This document shows, in pieces, positions 1-6,395 of a stretch of DNA of 10,953 bases. The notes beneath the pieces are model-generated. The model was not told the DNA's origin. It ran no database searches and was given only the letters and a program-made list of their open reading frames with translations. The stretch comes from CBDUXP01 sp965371225 [NCBI: uncultured bacterium] (GTDB taxonomy: Bacteria; Abyssobacteria; SURF-5; CBDUXP01): the NCBI GenBank assembly GCA_965371225.1, contig CBDUXP010000095.1, positions 1 to 10,953 on the forward strand, written 5' to 3'. Each line of letters begins with the position of its first letter. The first letter of the stretch is position 1. The position numbers and the translations under genes are program-made.

Positions 1-57
1 AACGAGGCGGCCTGCCTCCTCCATGATGGCGATTTCGGATTCGCTCTTCAGCACCAT
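1..57 (-). CDS. map: Methionine aminopeptidase type I, N-terminus only (partial)
   Basis: Nineteen codons from the ATG at 55-57 to the left edge read MVLKSESEIAIMEEAGRLV. This matches the opening of bacterial methionine aminopeptidase (typically an Ile/Val-Leu-Lys start, then a helix ending in EAGRIV). The enzyme removes the initiator methionine from nascent proteins; the metal-binding residues lie beyond the window. The gene starts 18 bases after the adk stop, and map following secY-adk is the standard order of the distal spc operon. The identification rests on a short N-terminus plus context. Confidence 0.88.
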   Translation of the reverse strand, partial: MVLKSESEIAIMEEAGRLV

Positions 58-75
58 ACTGTGCGCTGCCCGCCC

Positions 76-726
76 TTAGGGGCCGACCACCTCCAGAATG
101 CTCTGGGTAATTTCGCCAATGCCCTGTTCCCCGTTGACCACCCGCAAGAGCCCGCACTGCGTGTAGTGCTCAGCCAGGGGTTCGGTCTCGCGCATGTAGA
201 CTTCCAGCCTGTGCTGGATAGTCTCTTCCCGGTCGTCGTCGCGCTGATACACAGCACCGCCGCAGGCGTCGCAGATGTGCTCCTCCCGCGGCGGTTTGAA
301 CAGGAGATTGTACCCGGTCCCGCAGGATTTGCAAACCCGGCGGCTGGTCAGGCGCCGGATCAGGCTGATGGTGCCCACTTTGATGTAAACCACGTGGTCC
401 AGGGCGGTCCCCATGCCGGCCAGCGCCTCATCGAGCGCTTCGGCCTGGGCGGCGGAGCGGGGGAAGCCGTCCAGCAGGAAGCCCGCAGCGCAGTCTTCTT
501 GCTCCAGGCGCTCCCGCACCATACTCAGGGTGAGGCTGTCGGGAACCAGGGTGCCGGCCAGGAGATAGGGGTTGGCTTGGTGGCCCAGGGGCGTGCCGGC
601 CTCCACGGCGTCCCGAAACATGGCCCCCGTGGAGATATGGGGAATCCCGTAATGGGCGGTCACCGGGCGGGCTTGCGTGCCCTTACCGGAGCCGGGAGCG
701 CCGAGGATCACGATGCGCGGTGCCAT
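76..726 (-). CDS. adk: Adenylate kinase, zinc-LID long form
   Basis: A 216-residue cytoplasmic adenylate kinase (ATP + AMP to 2 ADP). The P-loop GAPGSGKGTQ is at residues 9-18 and the signature FLLDGFPRSAAQ at 83-94. The LID domain carries four cysteines (C132-x2-C135 and C152-x2-C155), the zinc-binding type found in many Gram-positive and other bacteria. Catalytic arginines of the LID and core, Arg125, Arg129, Arg162 and Arg173, are present by alignment. The AMP-binding motif reads STGAMFR (32-38) where STGDMLR is usual, so an Asp is replaced by Ala35. The start is 15 bases after secY. No strong ribosome-binding site is visible. Confidence 0.97.
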   Translation of the reverse strand: MAPRIVILGAPGSGKGTQARPVTAHYGIPHISTGAMFRDAVEAGTPLGHQANPYLLAGTLVPDSLTLSMVRERLEQEDCAAGFLLDGFPRSAAQAEALDEALAGMGTALDHVVYIKVGTISLIRRLTSRRVCKSCGTGYNLLFKPPREEHICDACGGAVYQRDDDREETIQHRLEVYMRETEPLAEHYTQCGLLRVVNGEQGIGEITQSILEVVGP

Positions 727-741
727 TTCTCGGCCGCGACC

Positions 742-2079
742 CTAGCGGCCACGCCGGCCTCGAATCCGCCGGGTGCCGGCCCCCCCGCCGCTGAAGCCGG
801 GATAATTCCGCATGGCGAGGTGGGCTTCAATCTGCTGGACCGTGTCGAGCGCGACCCCGACGACGATCAGTAATCCGGTGCCGCCGAAGAAGCTCGCCAC
901 GAGGAAATTGACCCCCATGCCCGCGTTGATGATGACGGGGAGGATGGCGACCGCGGCGAGCGCGACCGCGCCGGGCAGGGTGATGCGCGTCATGATGCGG
1001 TCCAGATACTCCGCGGTCGGGCGCCCGGGCCGCAAACCGGGCACGAACCCGCCGTAGCGCTTCAGGTTCTCGGCCATGTCGATGGGGTTGAACGTGATCG
1101 CGGTATAGAAGTAGCTGAAGAAGACGATGAGGAGCACGTAGAGCACGTTGTACAGCCAGCGGCCGGGATCGAGATACTGGCCAATGACCTGAATGGCCTC
1201 TACGTTCGCGTAGGACGCGATCTGGGCGGGAAAGAGGAGGATGGACGAGGCGAAGATGATGGGGATCACGCCGGCCTGGTTCACGCGCAGGGGCAGATAG
1301 GTCATCTGCCCGCCCATCACTTTGCGGCCGACCACGCGTTTGGAGTACTGCACGGGAATCTTCCGGGTCGCCTGGGTCAGCAGCACGACGAAGCCCGTGA
1401 CGGCCACCAGCATCAGGCTGAGCACGAGCACCGCGAAAATGCTGATGTAGCCCAGCCGGATATCTTGGGCGAGCTGCCGCAGCGCCGAGGGGAGGACCGA
1501 GATGATCCCGCCGAAGATGAGCAGCGAGATGCCGTTGCCAATGCCACGTTCGGTAATCTGCTCGCCCAGCCACATGAGAAACGCGGTCCCCGTCGTGAGC
1601 GTCAGCATGGTCATGAGGTTGAACGGCCAGCCGGGGGCGATGACCACCTGCTGCCCCTGGAAGTTGCCGGGATGCGATAGCCAGAGGCAGATCCCGAGCG
1701 ATTGGACCAGCGTGAGGCCGATGGTGCCGTACCGCGTGTACTGCGTAATTTTCCGGCGCCCCTCTTCCCCTTCCTTGGAGAGTTTCTCGAAGTACGGCAC
1801 GACCGCGGTGAGGAGCTGAATGATGATCGAGGCGCTGATGTACGGCATGATCCCGAGGGCGAAGATCGTGGCGTTACTCAACGCGCCGCCGGTGAACATG
1901 TCCGCGAACGTCAGCAGGCCGCCGCCGATCTCCTGAAGCGCAGCGCTCAACGCCTGGCCATCCACGCCTGGGACGGGGACGAACGACCCCAACCGGTACA
2001 CGGCGAGCAGCCCGAGCGTGAACAGGATGCGGTTCTTCAGCTCCGGAATCTTGAAGCTGTTCTGAAAGGCTTGCAGCAT
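742..2079 (-). CDS. secY: Preprotein translocase subunit SecY
   Basis: A 445-residue integral membrane protein, the channel-forming subunit of the SecYEG translocon. About ten hydrophobic segments can be followed. Hallmarks are the plug region near residues 55-70, EGRRKITQYTRYG (106-118), WLGEQITERGIGNGISLLIF (170-189), QYSKRVVGRKVMGGQMTYLP (244-263), NPIDMAENLKRYGGFVPGLRPG (331-352, the cytoplasmic C5 loop whose Arg350 matches the SecA- and ribosome-contacting Arg357 of E. coli) and VALDTVQQIEAHLAMRNYPGF (409-429). The tail after 430 is Gly/Arg-rich. The gene lies 13 bases after rplO, with no clear Shine-Dalgarno sequence. Its position between rplO and adk is standard. Confidence 0.98.
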   Translation of the reverse strand: MLQAFQNSFKIPELKNRILFTLGLLAVYRLGSFVPVPGVDGQALSAALQEIGGGLLTFADMFTGGALSNATIFALGIMPYISASIIIQLLTAVVPYFEKLSKEGEEGRRKITQYTRYGTIGLTLVQSLGICLWLSHPGNFQGQQVVIAPGWPFNLMTMLTLTTGTAFLMWLGEQITERGIGNGISLLIFGGIISVLPSALRQLAQDIRLGYISIFAVLVLSLMLVAVTGFVVLLTQATRKIPVQYSKRVVGRKVMGGQMTYLPLRVNQAGVIPIIFASSILLFPAQIASYANVEAIQVIGQYLDPGRWLYNVLYVLLIVFFSYFYTAITFNPIDMAENLKRYGGFVPGLRPGRPTAEYLDRIMTRITLPGAVALAAVAILPVIINAGMGVNFLVASFFGGTGLLIVVGVALDTVQQIEAHLAMRNYPGFSGGGAGTRRIRGRRGR

Positions 2080-2092
2080 AGTGCGGTCGCGC

Positions 2093-2548
2093 TTACGCGC
2101 CGACCAGCTCCACGGTGCCGCCGGCCGCTTCGATCTTGGCCCGGGCGGCGCCGCTGAACGCGTGGGCGCGCACGGTGCGGGCCTGGTCCACCTCGCCCTG
2201 CGCCAGGATCTTCACGCCGTCGCCAATGTGATCGATCAACCCCCGCTCGAGCAAGAGGTCCGGCGTGACCTCGGCCACCGGGCCGAGCCGCGCGAGCATG
2301 CCCACGTTTACGATCTGGATGTCCTTCTTGAAGATGTTCGTGAAGCCCCGCTTCGGCACCCGCCGCTGCAGGGGCATCTGGCCGCCCTCGAAGCCGATGC
2401 GGTTCCGTGCCCCCCCCGAGCGGGAGCGCTGGCCCTTATGCCCCCGGCCGGAGGTCTTGCCCCAGCCGCTGCTCTCGCCGCGCCCGATGCGCCGGCGTTT
2501 GCGCTTGCTGCCCTTCGGCGGCCGCAGGTTGTGCAGTTCGGTGCCCAT
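2093..2548 (-). CDS. rplO: 50S ribosomal protein L15
   Basis: A 151-residue L15, a late-assembly protein whose long Gly/Arg-rich N-terminal extension penetrates 23S rRNA. Family features are LHNLRPPKGSKRKRRRIGRG (residues 5-24), GWGKTSGRGHKGQRSRSGG (28-46), FEGGQMPLQRRVPKRGF (53-69) and the C-terminal alternation around VKILAQGEV (112-120) and AKIEAAGGTVELV (137-149). The start ATG is 4 bases after the rpsE stop; AAGG inside the end of rpsE, 8 bases upstream, is the probable ribosome-binding site. The direct rpsE-rplO junction is the notable point. Confidence 0.98.
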   Translation of the reverse strand: MGTELHNLRPPKGSKRKRRRIGRGESSGWGKTSGRGHKGQRSRSGGARNRIGFEGGQMPLQRRVPKRGFTNIFKKDIQIVNVGMLARLGPVAEVTPDLLLERGLIDHIGDGVKILAQGEVDQARTVRAHAFSGAARAKIEAAGGTVELVGA

Positions 2549-2552
2549 GGGG

Positions 2553-3056
2553 TTAGCCTTGCAGCGCCTCCACGGTCAGGCTGCGCATCTTGGCCACCTC
2601 TTCTAGCGTGCGCATGTCCTGCAACCCGGCGATGGTGGCGCGCGCCACGTTGATGGGGTTGGACGAGCCCAGGGATTTGGCCAGCGCGTCGCGGACCCCG
2701 GCGCTTTCCAGAATCGCGCGCACCGCCCCGCCCGCGATGACGCCGGTCCCCGCCGACGCGGGCTTGAGCAGCACGCGGCCGGCGGAGAACCGGCCCATCA
2801 CCTCGTGCGGGAAGGTACCCTGGACGAGCGGCACGCGGAAGAGATTCTGCTTGCCCTTCTCCACGCCTTTGCGGATGGCTTCCGGCACCTCGTTGGCGCG
2901 GCCGATGCCGAGGCCCACGTGGCCTTCGCCGTCGCCCACCGTCACGAGCGCGCTGAAGCCGAAGCGCCGGCCGCCCTTGACCACCTTGGAGACGCGGTTG
3001 ACGCGAATCACGCGCTCGGTCAGATTCAGACTACTGGGATCGATTTTCAGCGCCAT
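2553..3056 (-). CDS. rpsE: 30S ribosomal protein S5
   Basis: A 167-residue S5, a decoding-fidelity protein at the mRNA entry channel and the target region of spectinomycin-resistance changes in other bacteria. The N-terminal double-stranded RNA-binding-like domain has [19 protein letters not shown] (residues 25-43). The C-terminal domain has PHEVMGRF (83-90), [18 protein letters not shown] (93-110) and [17 protein letters not shown] (129-145). No obvious resistance-type deletion is seen in the 25-31 loop. AGGAGG, shared with the rplR stop, lies 4 bases before the ATG. Its stop is only 4 bases before rplO, so rpmD, usually next, is missing here. Confidence 0.98.
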   Translation of the reverse strand: MALKIDPSSLNLTERVIRVNRVSKVVKGGRRFGFSALVTVGDGEGHVGLGIGRANEVPEAIRKGVEKGKQNLFRVPLVQGTFPHEVMGRFSAGRVLLKPASAGTGVIAGGAVRAILESAGVRDALAKSLGSSNPINVARATIAGLQDMRTLEEVAKMRSLTVEALQG

Positions 3057-3060
3057 GGGC

Positions 3061-3066
3061 CCTCCT
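3061..3066 (-). promoter_or_regulatory. Shine-Dalgarno site of rpsE overlapping the rplR stop
   Basis: AGGAGG is 4 bases before the rpsE ATG, a rather short spacing, and contains the AG of the rplR TAG stop. Confidence 0.75.
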
Positions 3067-3424
3067 ACACTTGCAAGCCGGCTGCGCGTGCGGCGTCGGC
3101 CAGCGCCTTCACGCGGCCATGAAACTGCCAGCCGCCGCGGTCGAAAACGACCCGGTCCACCCCGGCGGCCTTGGCCTGCGTGGCGATGGCGGTGCCGACT
3201 TGCTTTGCCGCGGCGATATTCCCGCCGTACGCGGCAGGGAGATCTTTCGATTGGGTCGAGGCGGCGGCGAGTACGCGCCCGGTGGAGTCGTCGATCACCT
3301 GCGCGTAAATGTGCCGCAGACTGCGGTACACGTTGAGCCGGGGCTGGGCGGGGGTGCCCTGCACGCGCTTGCGGAGGCGCAGATGCCGCCGCTTGCGTCG
3401 CCTGGTCCGTGTGGGCTGCGCCAT
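3065..3424 (-). CDS. rplR: 50S ribosomal protein L18
   Basis: A 119-residue L18, which binds 5S rRNA together with L5. The N-terminus is highly basic ([20 protein letters not shown], residues 5-24), followed by [19 protein letters not shown] (28-46) and the C-terminal [19 protein letters not shown] (95-113), all as in the family. The start is 9 bases after rplF, with AGGAGG overlapping the rplF stop and 5 bases before the ATG. Its own TAG stop again forms part of the Shine-Dalgarno sequence of the next gene, rpsE. Confidence 0.98.
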   Translation of the reverse strand: MAQPTRTRRRKRRHLRLRKRVQGTPAQPRLNVYRSLRHIYAQVIDDSTGRVLAAASTQSKDLPAAYGGNIAAAKQVGTAIATQAKAAGVDRVVFDRGGWQFHGRVKALADAARAAGLQV

Positions 3425-3429
3425 GTCGT

Positions 3430-3435
3430 CCTCCT
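3430..3435 (-). promoter_or_regulatory. Shine-Dalgarno site of rplR overlapping the rplF stop
   Basis: AGGAGG is 5 bases before the rplR ATG and contains the AG of the rplF TAG stop. Confidence 0.8.
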
Positions 3436-3970
3436 AGGCGCCGGTCTTGCCGGGCTTGAGGCGCACGAACTCACCCTGGTAGCGCACGCCCTTGCCCTTG
3501 TACGGTTCGGGCGGACGCACGCGCCGGATGCGGGCCGCGATCTCGCCCACCAATTGCTTGTCGATGCCGCTGACCGTGACCAGCACGTTGCGGTCCACGC
3601 CGAAGGTGATACCCGCCGGCGCTTCCACGGTCACAAGATGGCTGAAGCCCAAGGCCAGTTCCAGGGCCTGGCCCTTCAACTGCGCCCGATAGCCGATGCC
3701 CTGAATCTCCAGGGTCTTGACGTAGCCCTCCGTCACCCCGGTCACCATGTTGGCGATCAGGGTGCGCGAGAGCCCATGCATGGCGCGGTGCCGCCGTTCG
3801 TCCGACGGCCGCTCGACGCGGCACTCGCCCTCGGCGATGGTGACGCGAATCTCGGGGGGCAGCCGCTGCTGCAGCTCCCCTTTGGGGCCCTTACACGACA
3901 CCACGGTCCCGTCGAGCGACAGGGTTACGCCCGCCGGCAGGGGGATGGGTTGACGTCCAACTCGCGACAT
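3434..3970 (-). CDS. rplF: 50S ribosomal protein L6
   Basis: A 178-residue L6 made of two similar domains; it binds near the sarcin-ricin loop and the GTPase-associated region of the large subunit. It opens [15 protein letters not shown], with [11 protein letters not shown] (residues 23-33), [15 protein letters not shown] (69-83), [14 protein letters not shown] (87-100) and the L6 signature [11 protein letters not shown] (154-164). The ATG lies 15 bases after the rpsH stop, with GGAG 8 bases upstream. Its TAG stop is embedded in the AGGAGG Shine-Dalgarno sequence of rplR. Confidence 0.98.
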   Translation of the reverse strand: MSRVGRQPIPLPAGVTLSLDGTVVSCKGPKGELQQRLPPEIRVTIAEGECRVERPSDERRHRAMHGLSRTLIANMVTGVTEGYVKTLEIQGIGYRAQLKGQALELALGFSHLVTVEAPAGITFGVDRNVLVTVSGIDKQLVGEIAARIRRVRPPEPYKGKGVRYQGEFVRLKPGKTGA

Positions 3971-3985
3971 GATGACGGCTCCGGC

Positions 3986-4381
3986 TTACCAGATCTCACA
4001 CAGCACCTCACCGCCGATGTTGCGCTTGCGCGCCTCACGGTCGGTGAGGACCCCTTGACTGGTGGACACGACGGCAATGCCTAAGCCGTTGCGCACCTTG
4101 GGCATCTCCCCGCTGCCGGCGTACACCCGGCGCCCGGGCTTGCTGACGCGCTTGATGTGCTGCATCACCCGGGTGCGGTCGGGCAGGAAGCGCAATTGCA
4201 CGATTAACTGCCCTTGCTTCCCGTCTTCTTCCCGCCGGAAGTCCCCGATGTACCCCTCGCGCTTGAGCACCTTGAGCAGGTCTTCCTTGACGTTCGAGGC
4301 GGGAACGGTGAACTCCGCATGGCGCGCCATATTGGCGTTGCGCAAGCGGGTGAGCAGGTCGGCAATGGGATCGCTGTGCAT
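3986..4381 (-). CDS. rpsH: 30S ribosomal protein S8
   Basis: A 131-residue S8, which binds the central domain of 16S rRNA and in E. coli also represses the spc operon. It opens MHSDPIADLLTRLRNA and contains VPASNVKEDLLKVLKREGYI (residues 26-45), the KRVSKPGRRVY segment (77-87) and the C-terminal signature GIAVVSTSQGVLTDREAR (101-118). The frame stays open far upstream (to 4984) but that part lies antiparallel to nothing and simply crosses rpsN and rplE in another frame. The ATG at 4379-4381 is fixed by a perfect AGGAGG 7 bases upstream and by the family start. Confidence 0.98.
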   Translation of the reverse strand: MHSDPIADLLTRLRNANMARHAEFTVPASNVKEDLLKVLKREGYIGDFRREEDGKQGQLIVQLRFLPDRTRVMQHIKRVSKPGRRVYAGSGEMPKVRNGLGIAVVSTSQGVLTDREARKRNIGGEVLCEIW

Positions 4382-4388
4382 GTCCCGG

Positions 4389-4394
4389 CCTCCT
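4389..4394 (-). promoter_or_regulatory. Shine-Dalgarno site fixing the start of rpsH
   Basis: A perfect AGGAGG is 7 bases before the ATG at 4379-4381 and shares two bases with the rpsN TAG stop. It rules out the longer upstream-open frame as the real start. Confidence 0.85.
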
Positions 4395-4578
4395 ACCAGC
4401 TGGCCTTGACGACGCCGGGCAGCTTGCCCTCGAGCGCCATATTGCGGAAACAGATGCGGCACAGTTGAAAGCGGCGCAGATAGGCGCGCGGGCGGCCACA
4501 ATGCCGGCACCGGTTGTAGGCCCGCACCTTGAACTTGGGCACCCGCTGTTGGCGGACGCGTTGCGACTTTTTCGCCAC
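4393..4578 (-). CDS. rpsN: 30S ribosomal protein S14, zinc-binding type
   Basis: A 61-residue S14 of the short, zinc-binding class. Four cysteines are placed as C24-x2-C27 and C40-x2-C43, followed by the conserved [17 protein letters not shown] end (residues 45-61). It stabilises the 30S head. The start codon is GTG (4576-4578). It is chosen because MAKKSQRV... matches the family N-terminus and because GAGGAA sits 7 bases upstream and runs into the rplE stop. No ATG is available in frame at the right place. This is the four-cysteine form, not the roughly 100-residue zinc-free S14 found in E. coli. Confidence 0.97.
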   Translation of the reverse strand: MAKKSQRVRQQRVPKFKVRAYNRCRHCGRPRAYLRRFQLCRICFRNMALEGKLPGVVKASW

Positions 4579-4585
4579 GATGACG

Positions 4586-4591
4586 TTCCTC
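4586..4591 (-). promoter_or_regulatory. Shine-Dalgarno site fixing the GTG start of rpsN
   Basis: GAGGAA begins with the last base of the rplE TAG stop and ends 7 bases before the GTG at 4576-4578, supporting this non-ATG start. Confidence 0.75.
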
Positions 4592-5169
4592 TAGGCGGCG
4601 GCCGACGTCTGGGCCGGCGCGACGGTCTTGCGGAAGGGCATGCCCAGCGCGTCGAGCAGCGCGCGGCCCCCTGTCCGGGTGGGATTCGTGAAAACGAGGC
4701 ACACGTTCATGCCGCGGACGCGGTCGATGTCGTCGAACGCGACCTCGGGAAAGATGAGCTGTTCCAGAATGCCGAAGGTGTAATTTCCGCGCGGATCGAA
4801 TCCGTGCGGATTCAGCCCCCGGAAGTCGCGGATGCGGGGGATCGCCACCTGGATCAGGCGCGCCAGAAATTCCCACATGTGGTCCCCGCGTAACGTGACC
4901 TTCACGCCGACGGGCATGCCGGCCCGCAGCTTGAAATTCGCGATGGATTTCCGCGCGCGGCAGATCTGCGCCTTCTGGCCGCAAATGGTGGTCAGCGTCT
5001 GCACGGCGTTGTCGATGACCTTCGCGTCCAGCGCCCCGTCACCGACCCCCATGTTGACCACGATCTTCTCCAGCCCGGGGGCTTGCATGATGTTCTTCAG
5101 CCCCAGCTGCTGCGTCAGCGCCGGCCGGATCTCCTCCAGATACCGGCGCTTCAGGTGTGGAATCCCCAT
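4591..5169 (-). CDS. rplE: 50S ribosomal protein L5
   Basis: A 192-residue L5, which binds 5S rRNA with L18 and forms the central protuberance of the large subunit, contacting P-site tRNA. Family motifs are [13 protein letters not shown] (residues 33-45), [24 protein letters not shown] (72-95, seen in sections), [10 protein letters not shown] (111-120), GNYTFGI (128-134) and the terminal LGMPFRK (175-181). After the usual end at MPFRK there is an extra Ala-rich tail of 11 residues (182-192). The ATG is 3 bases after the rplX stop, with AAGGGG a few bases upstream inside the rplX end. In E. coli the S8 repressor target surrounds the rplE start; I could not recognise an equivalent structure here. 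Confidence 0.98.
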   Translation of the reverse strand: MGIPHLKRRYLEEIRPALTQQLGLKNIMQAPGLEKIVVNMGVGDGALDAKVIDNAVQTLTTICGQKAQICRARKSIANFKLRAGMPVGVKVTLRGDHMWEFLARLIQVAIPRIRDFRGLNPHGFDPRGNYTFGILEQLIFPEVAFDDIDRVRGMNVCLVFTNPTRTGGRALLDALGMPFRKTVAPAQTSAAA

Positions 5170-5172
5170 GCC

Positions 5173-5532
5173 TTACCCCTTATCCAGCGCTTTGCCGGAC
5201 CGGCGGGCGATGCGGATCTTCCGCCCGTCCTTGTCCAGCCGCATCCCGATGCGCGTGGGCTTATCCGTGGCGGGATCGATGGCCATGACGTTCGAGATGT
5301 CCAGGTACGCCTCCCGTTGCACGATCCCGCCTTGCTGGTTGCTGGAGGAGGGGCGCGTGTGGCGATACACGAAGTTCACGCCCTCGATCATGACCCGGCC
5401 CCGTTCGCGGTTGATGGCGAGAATCGGCCCCCGCTTGCCGCGCTCCTTGCCGGCGATGACCTCCACCACGTCCCCCGAGCGCAGGCGCGTCCGCACGCCC
5501 TGGGCGGGGGCCCGCTTCTTGTACCCCGGCAT
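5173..5532 (-). CDS. rplX: 50S ribosomal protein L24
   Basis: A 119-residue L24, an assembly-initiating 23S rRNA-binding protein. The KOW motif lies in roughly residues 16-44, with SGDVVEVIAGKERGKRGPI (19-37). RPSSSNQQGGIVQREA (60-75) and the IGMRLDKDGRKIRIARRSGK region (94-113) follow as in the family. The N-terminus carries about 12 extra basic residues compared with typical short L24 openings. An in-frame GTG at 5494-5496 would remove them, but it has no good ribosome-binding site. The ATG at 5532 is preceded by GGAGGTG at 9 bases, so the longer form is preferred. Gaps to both neighbours (rplN and rplE) are only 3 bases. Confidence 0.97.
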   Translation of the reverse strand: MPGYKKRAPAQGVRTRLRSGDVVEVIAGKERGKRGPILAINRERGRVMIEGVNFVYRHTRPSSSNQQGGIVQREAYLDISNVMAIDPATDKPTRIGMRLDKDGRKIRIARRSGKALDKG

Positions 5533-5535
5533 GGC

Positions 5536-5904
5536 TTAGACCACCTCCGGGGCGAGGCTGATGATGCGCATGAAATCCATCTCGCGCAACTCGCGGGGGA
5601 TCGGCCCGAAGATGCGCGTCCCGCGGGGCGTTTTCTTCTCGTCGAGCACCACGGCAGCGTTCTCATCGAACCGGACCGCGGAGCCGTCGGCCCGGCGTAC
5701 CGGGTGGCGGGTACGGACGATAACCGCGCGGACCACGTCGCCCTTCTTGACGGGCGCGTTGGGAATCGCCTGCTTCACGCTACACACGATGACGTCCCCC
5801 ACGTGGGCGAACCGGGTGTGCGTGCCAGTCGGTATATGGATGCACTGGAGCTTTTTCGCACCGCTGTTGTCTGCCACTTCGAGCAGGGTTTCGTTCTGAA
5901 TCAT
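5536..5904 (-). CDS. rplN: 50S ribosomal protein L14
   Basis: A 122-residue protein, the standard L14 length. L14 sits at the subunit interface near bridge B8. It opens [18 protein letters not shown] and has [16 protein letters not shown] (residues 52-67), [13 protein letters not shown] (78-90) and [14 protein letters not shown] (95-108), the family signatures. It is the first gene of the classical spc operon. The 27-base gap before its ATG contains no convincing Shine-Dalgarno sequence; the nearest purine-rich stretch, GGCGAGA, lies inside the loop of a short inverted repeat. Its last codons supply the Shine-Dalgarno sequence of rplX. Confidence 0.98.
   Translation of the reverse strand: MIQNETLLEVADNSGAKKLQCIHIPTGTHTRFAHVGDVIVCSVKQAIPNAPVKKGDVVRAVIVRTRHPVRRADGSAVRFDENAAVVLDEKKTPRGTRIFGPIPRELREMDFMRIISLAPEVV
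5542..5548 (-). promoter_or_regulatory. Shine-Dalgarno site of rplX inside rplN
   Basis: GGAGGTG, a seven-base match to the anti-Shine-Dalgarno complement, lies within the last codons of rplN and 9 bases before the rplX ATG. It favours the ATG at 5532 over the internal GTG at 5494-5496. Confidence 0.75.
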
Positions 5905-5907
5905 GCT

Positions 5908-5929
5908 GCGGTCTCGCCACGTGCACCGC
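5908..5929 (-). repeat. Short inverted repeat before rplN
   Basis: In the 27-base gap between rpsQ and rplN, GCGGT and ACCGC (arms at 5925-5929 and 5908-5912) could form a 5-base-pair stem with a 12-base loop, ending 3 bases before the rplN ATG. No run of T follows, so it does not look like an intrinsic terminator. It may be chance in GC-rich DNA. Confidence 0.3.
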
Positions 5930-5931
5930 CC

Positions 5932-6189
5932 TTAGCGGGCCCGCTGCACCACCTCGACCAGGCGCCAGCGCTTGTGCTTGCTTATCGGCCGCGTTTCCCG
6001 AATGCGGACGACATCCCCAATCTGGCAGGTGTTCTCTTCATCGTGGGCCATGTACTTCCGCGTCCGCCGCACCACGCGCCGGTACACGGGATGCTGAAAC
6101 CGACTTTCCACGGCGACCACGGCGGTCTTGTCCATTTTGTTACTCACCACCCGGCCCTGGCGCTCCGCGCGGCGTCCCCGCTCGCTCAT
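5932..6189 (-). CDS. rpsQ: 30S ribosomal protein S17
   Basis: An 85-residue S17, a primary 16S rRNA-binding protein with an OB fold that helps fold the lower body of the small subunit. The motifs [17 protein letters not shown] (residues 12-28), [19 protein letters not shown] (33-51) and the signature [18 protein letters not shown] (58-75) are all present. The start overlaps the rpmC stop (ATGA). In E. coli rpsQ is the last gene of the S10 operon; here it is followed by a 27-base gap, the largest of the window, before rplN. Confidence 0.98.
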   Translation of the reverse strand: MSERGRRAERQGRVVSNKMDKTAVVAVESRFQHPVYRRVVRRTRKYMAHDEENTCQIGDVVRIRETRPISKHKRWRLVEVVQRAR

Positions 6190-6395
6190 GCGTCGGTCTC
6201 CTCGTCGGCCGTTACGCGTTGGCGCTGGACCGTCTTGATGCGGGCAATCTCCCGCCGCACCTGGGCGAGCCGCCGCACGTTATCCAACTGCCCCGTGGCC
6301 ACCTGCATGCGCAGGCTGAAGTGGGTGGCCTTCTCGTCGTCGAGCCGCCGGCTGAGTTCCTCCAGCGTGAGTTCCCGCAACGCCGGCGCTTTCAT
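6186..6395 (-). CDS. rpmC: 50S ribosomal protein L29
   Basis: A 69-residue L29, a small two-helix protein near the exit tunnel that contacts L23. The protein opens [20 protein letters not shown] and contains [12 protein letters not shown] (residues 28-39) and [10 protein letters not shown] (46-55), the usual L29 core. The frame is open further upstream to an ATG at 6428, but those 11 extra residues lie inside rplP and are not part of the family. The ATG at 6393-6395 gives the standard N-terminus and forms an ATGA overlap with the rplP stop. The C-terminal tail (61-69) is acidic. The stop overlaps the rpsQ start by the same ATGA arrangement. Confidence 0.96.
   Translation of the reverse strand: MKAPALRELTLEELSRRLDDEKATHFSLRMQVATGQLDNVRRLAQVRREIARIKTVQRQRVTADEETDA

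Noticed and set aside
61-873. A 270-codon plus-strand open frame opposite adk
   Set aside because: Antisense to a complete adenylate kinase with all motifs; composition is that of a GC-rich shadow frame.
3071-4084. A 337-codon open frame on the plus strand opposite rplR, rplF and part of rpsH
   Set aside because: Shadow of the minus-strand genes; no family resemblance, and the sense-strand proteins are certain.
4382-4984. Upstream extension of the rpsH frame giving a 332-residue protein
   Set aside because: The extra part crosses rpsN and rplE in another frame and is Arg/Pro-rich noise; S8 homology and a perfect ribosome-binding site place the start at 4381.
5905-5931. Possible intrinsic terminator between rpsQ and rplN
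   Set aside because: The stem is only 5 base pairs and no run of T follows; the downstream genes need transcription through it.
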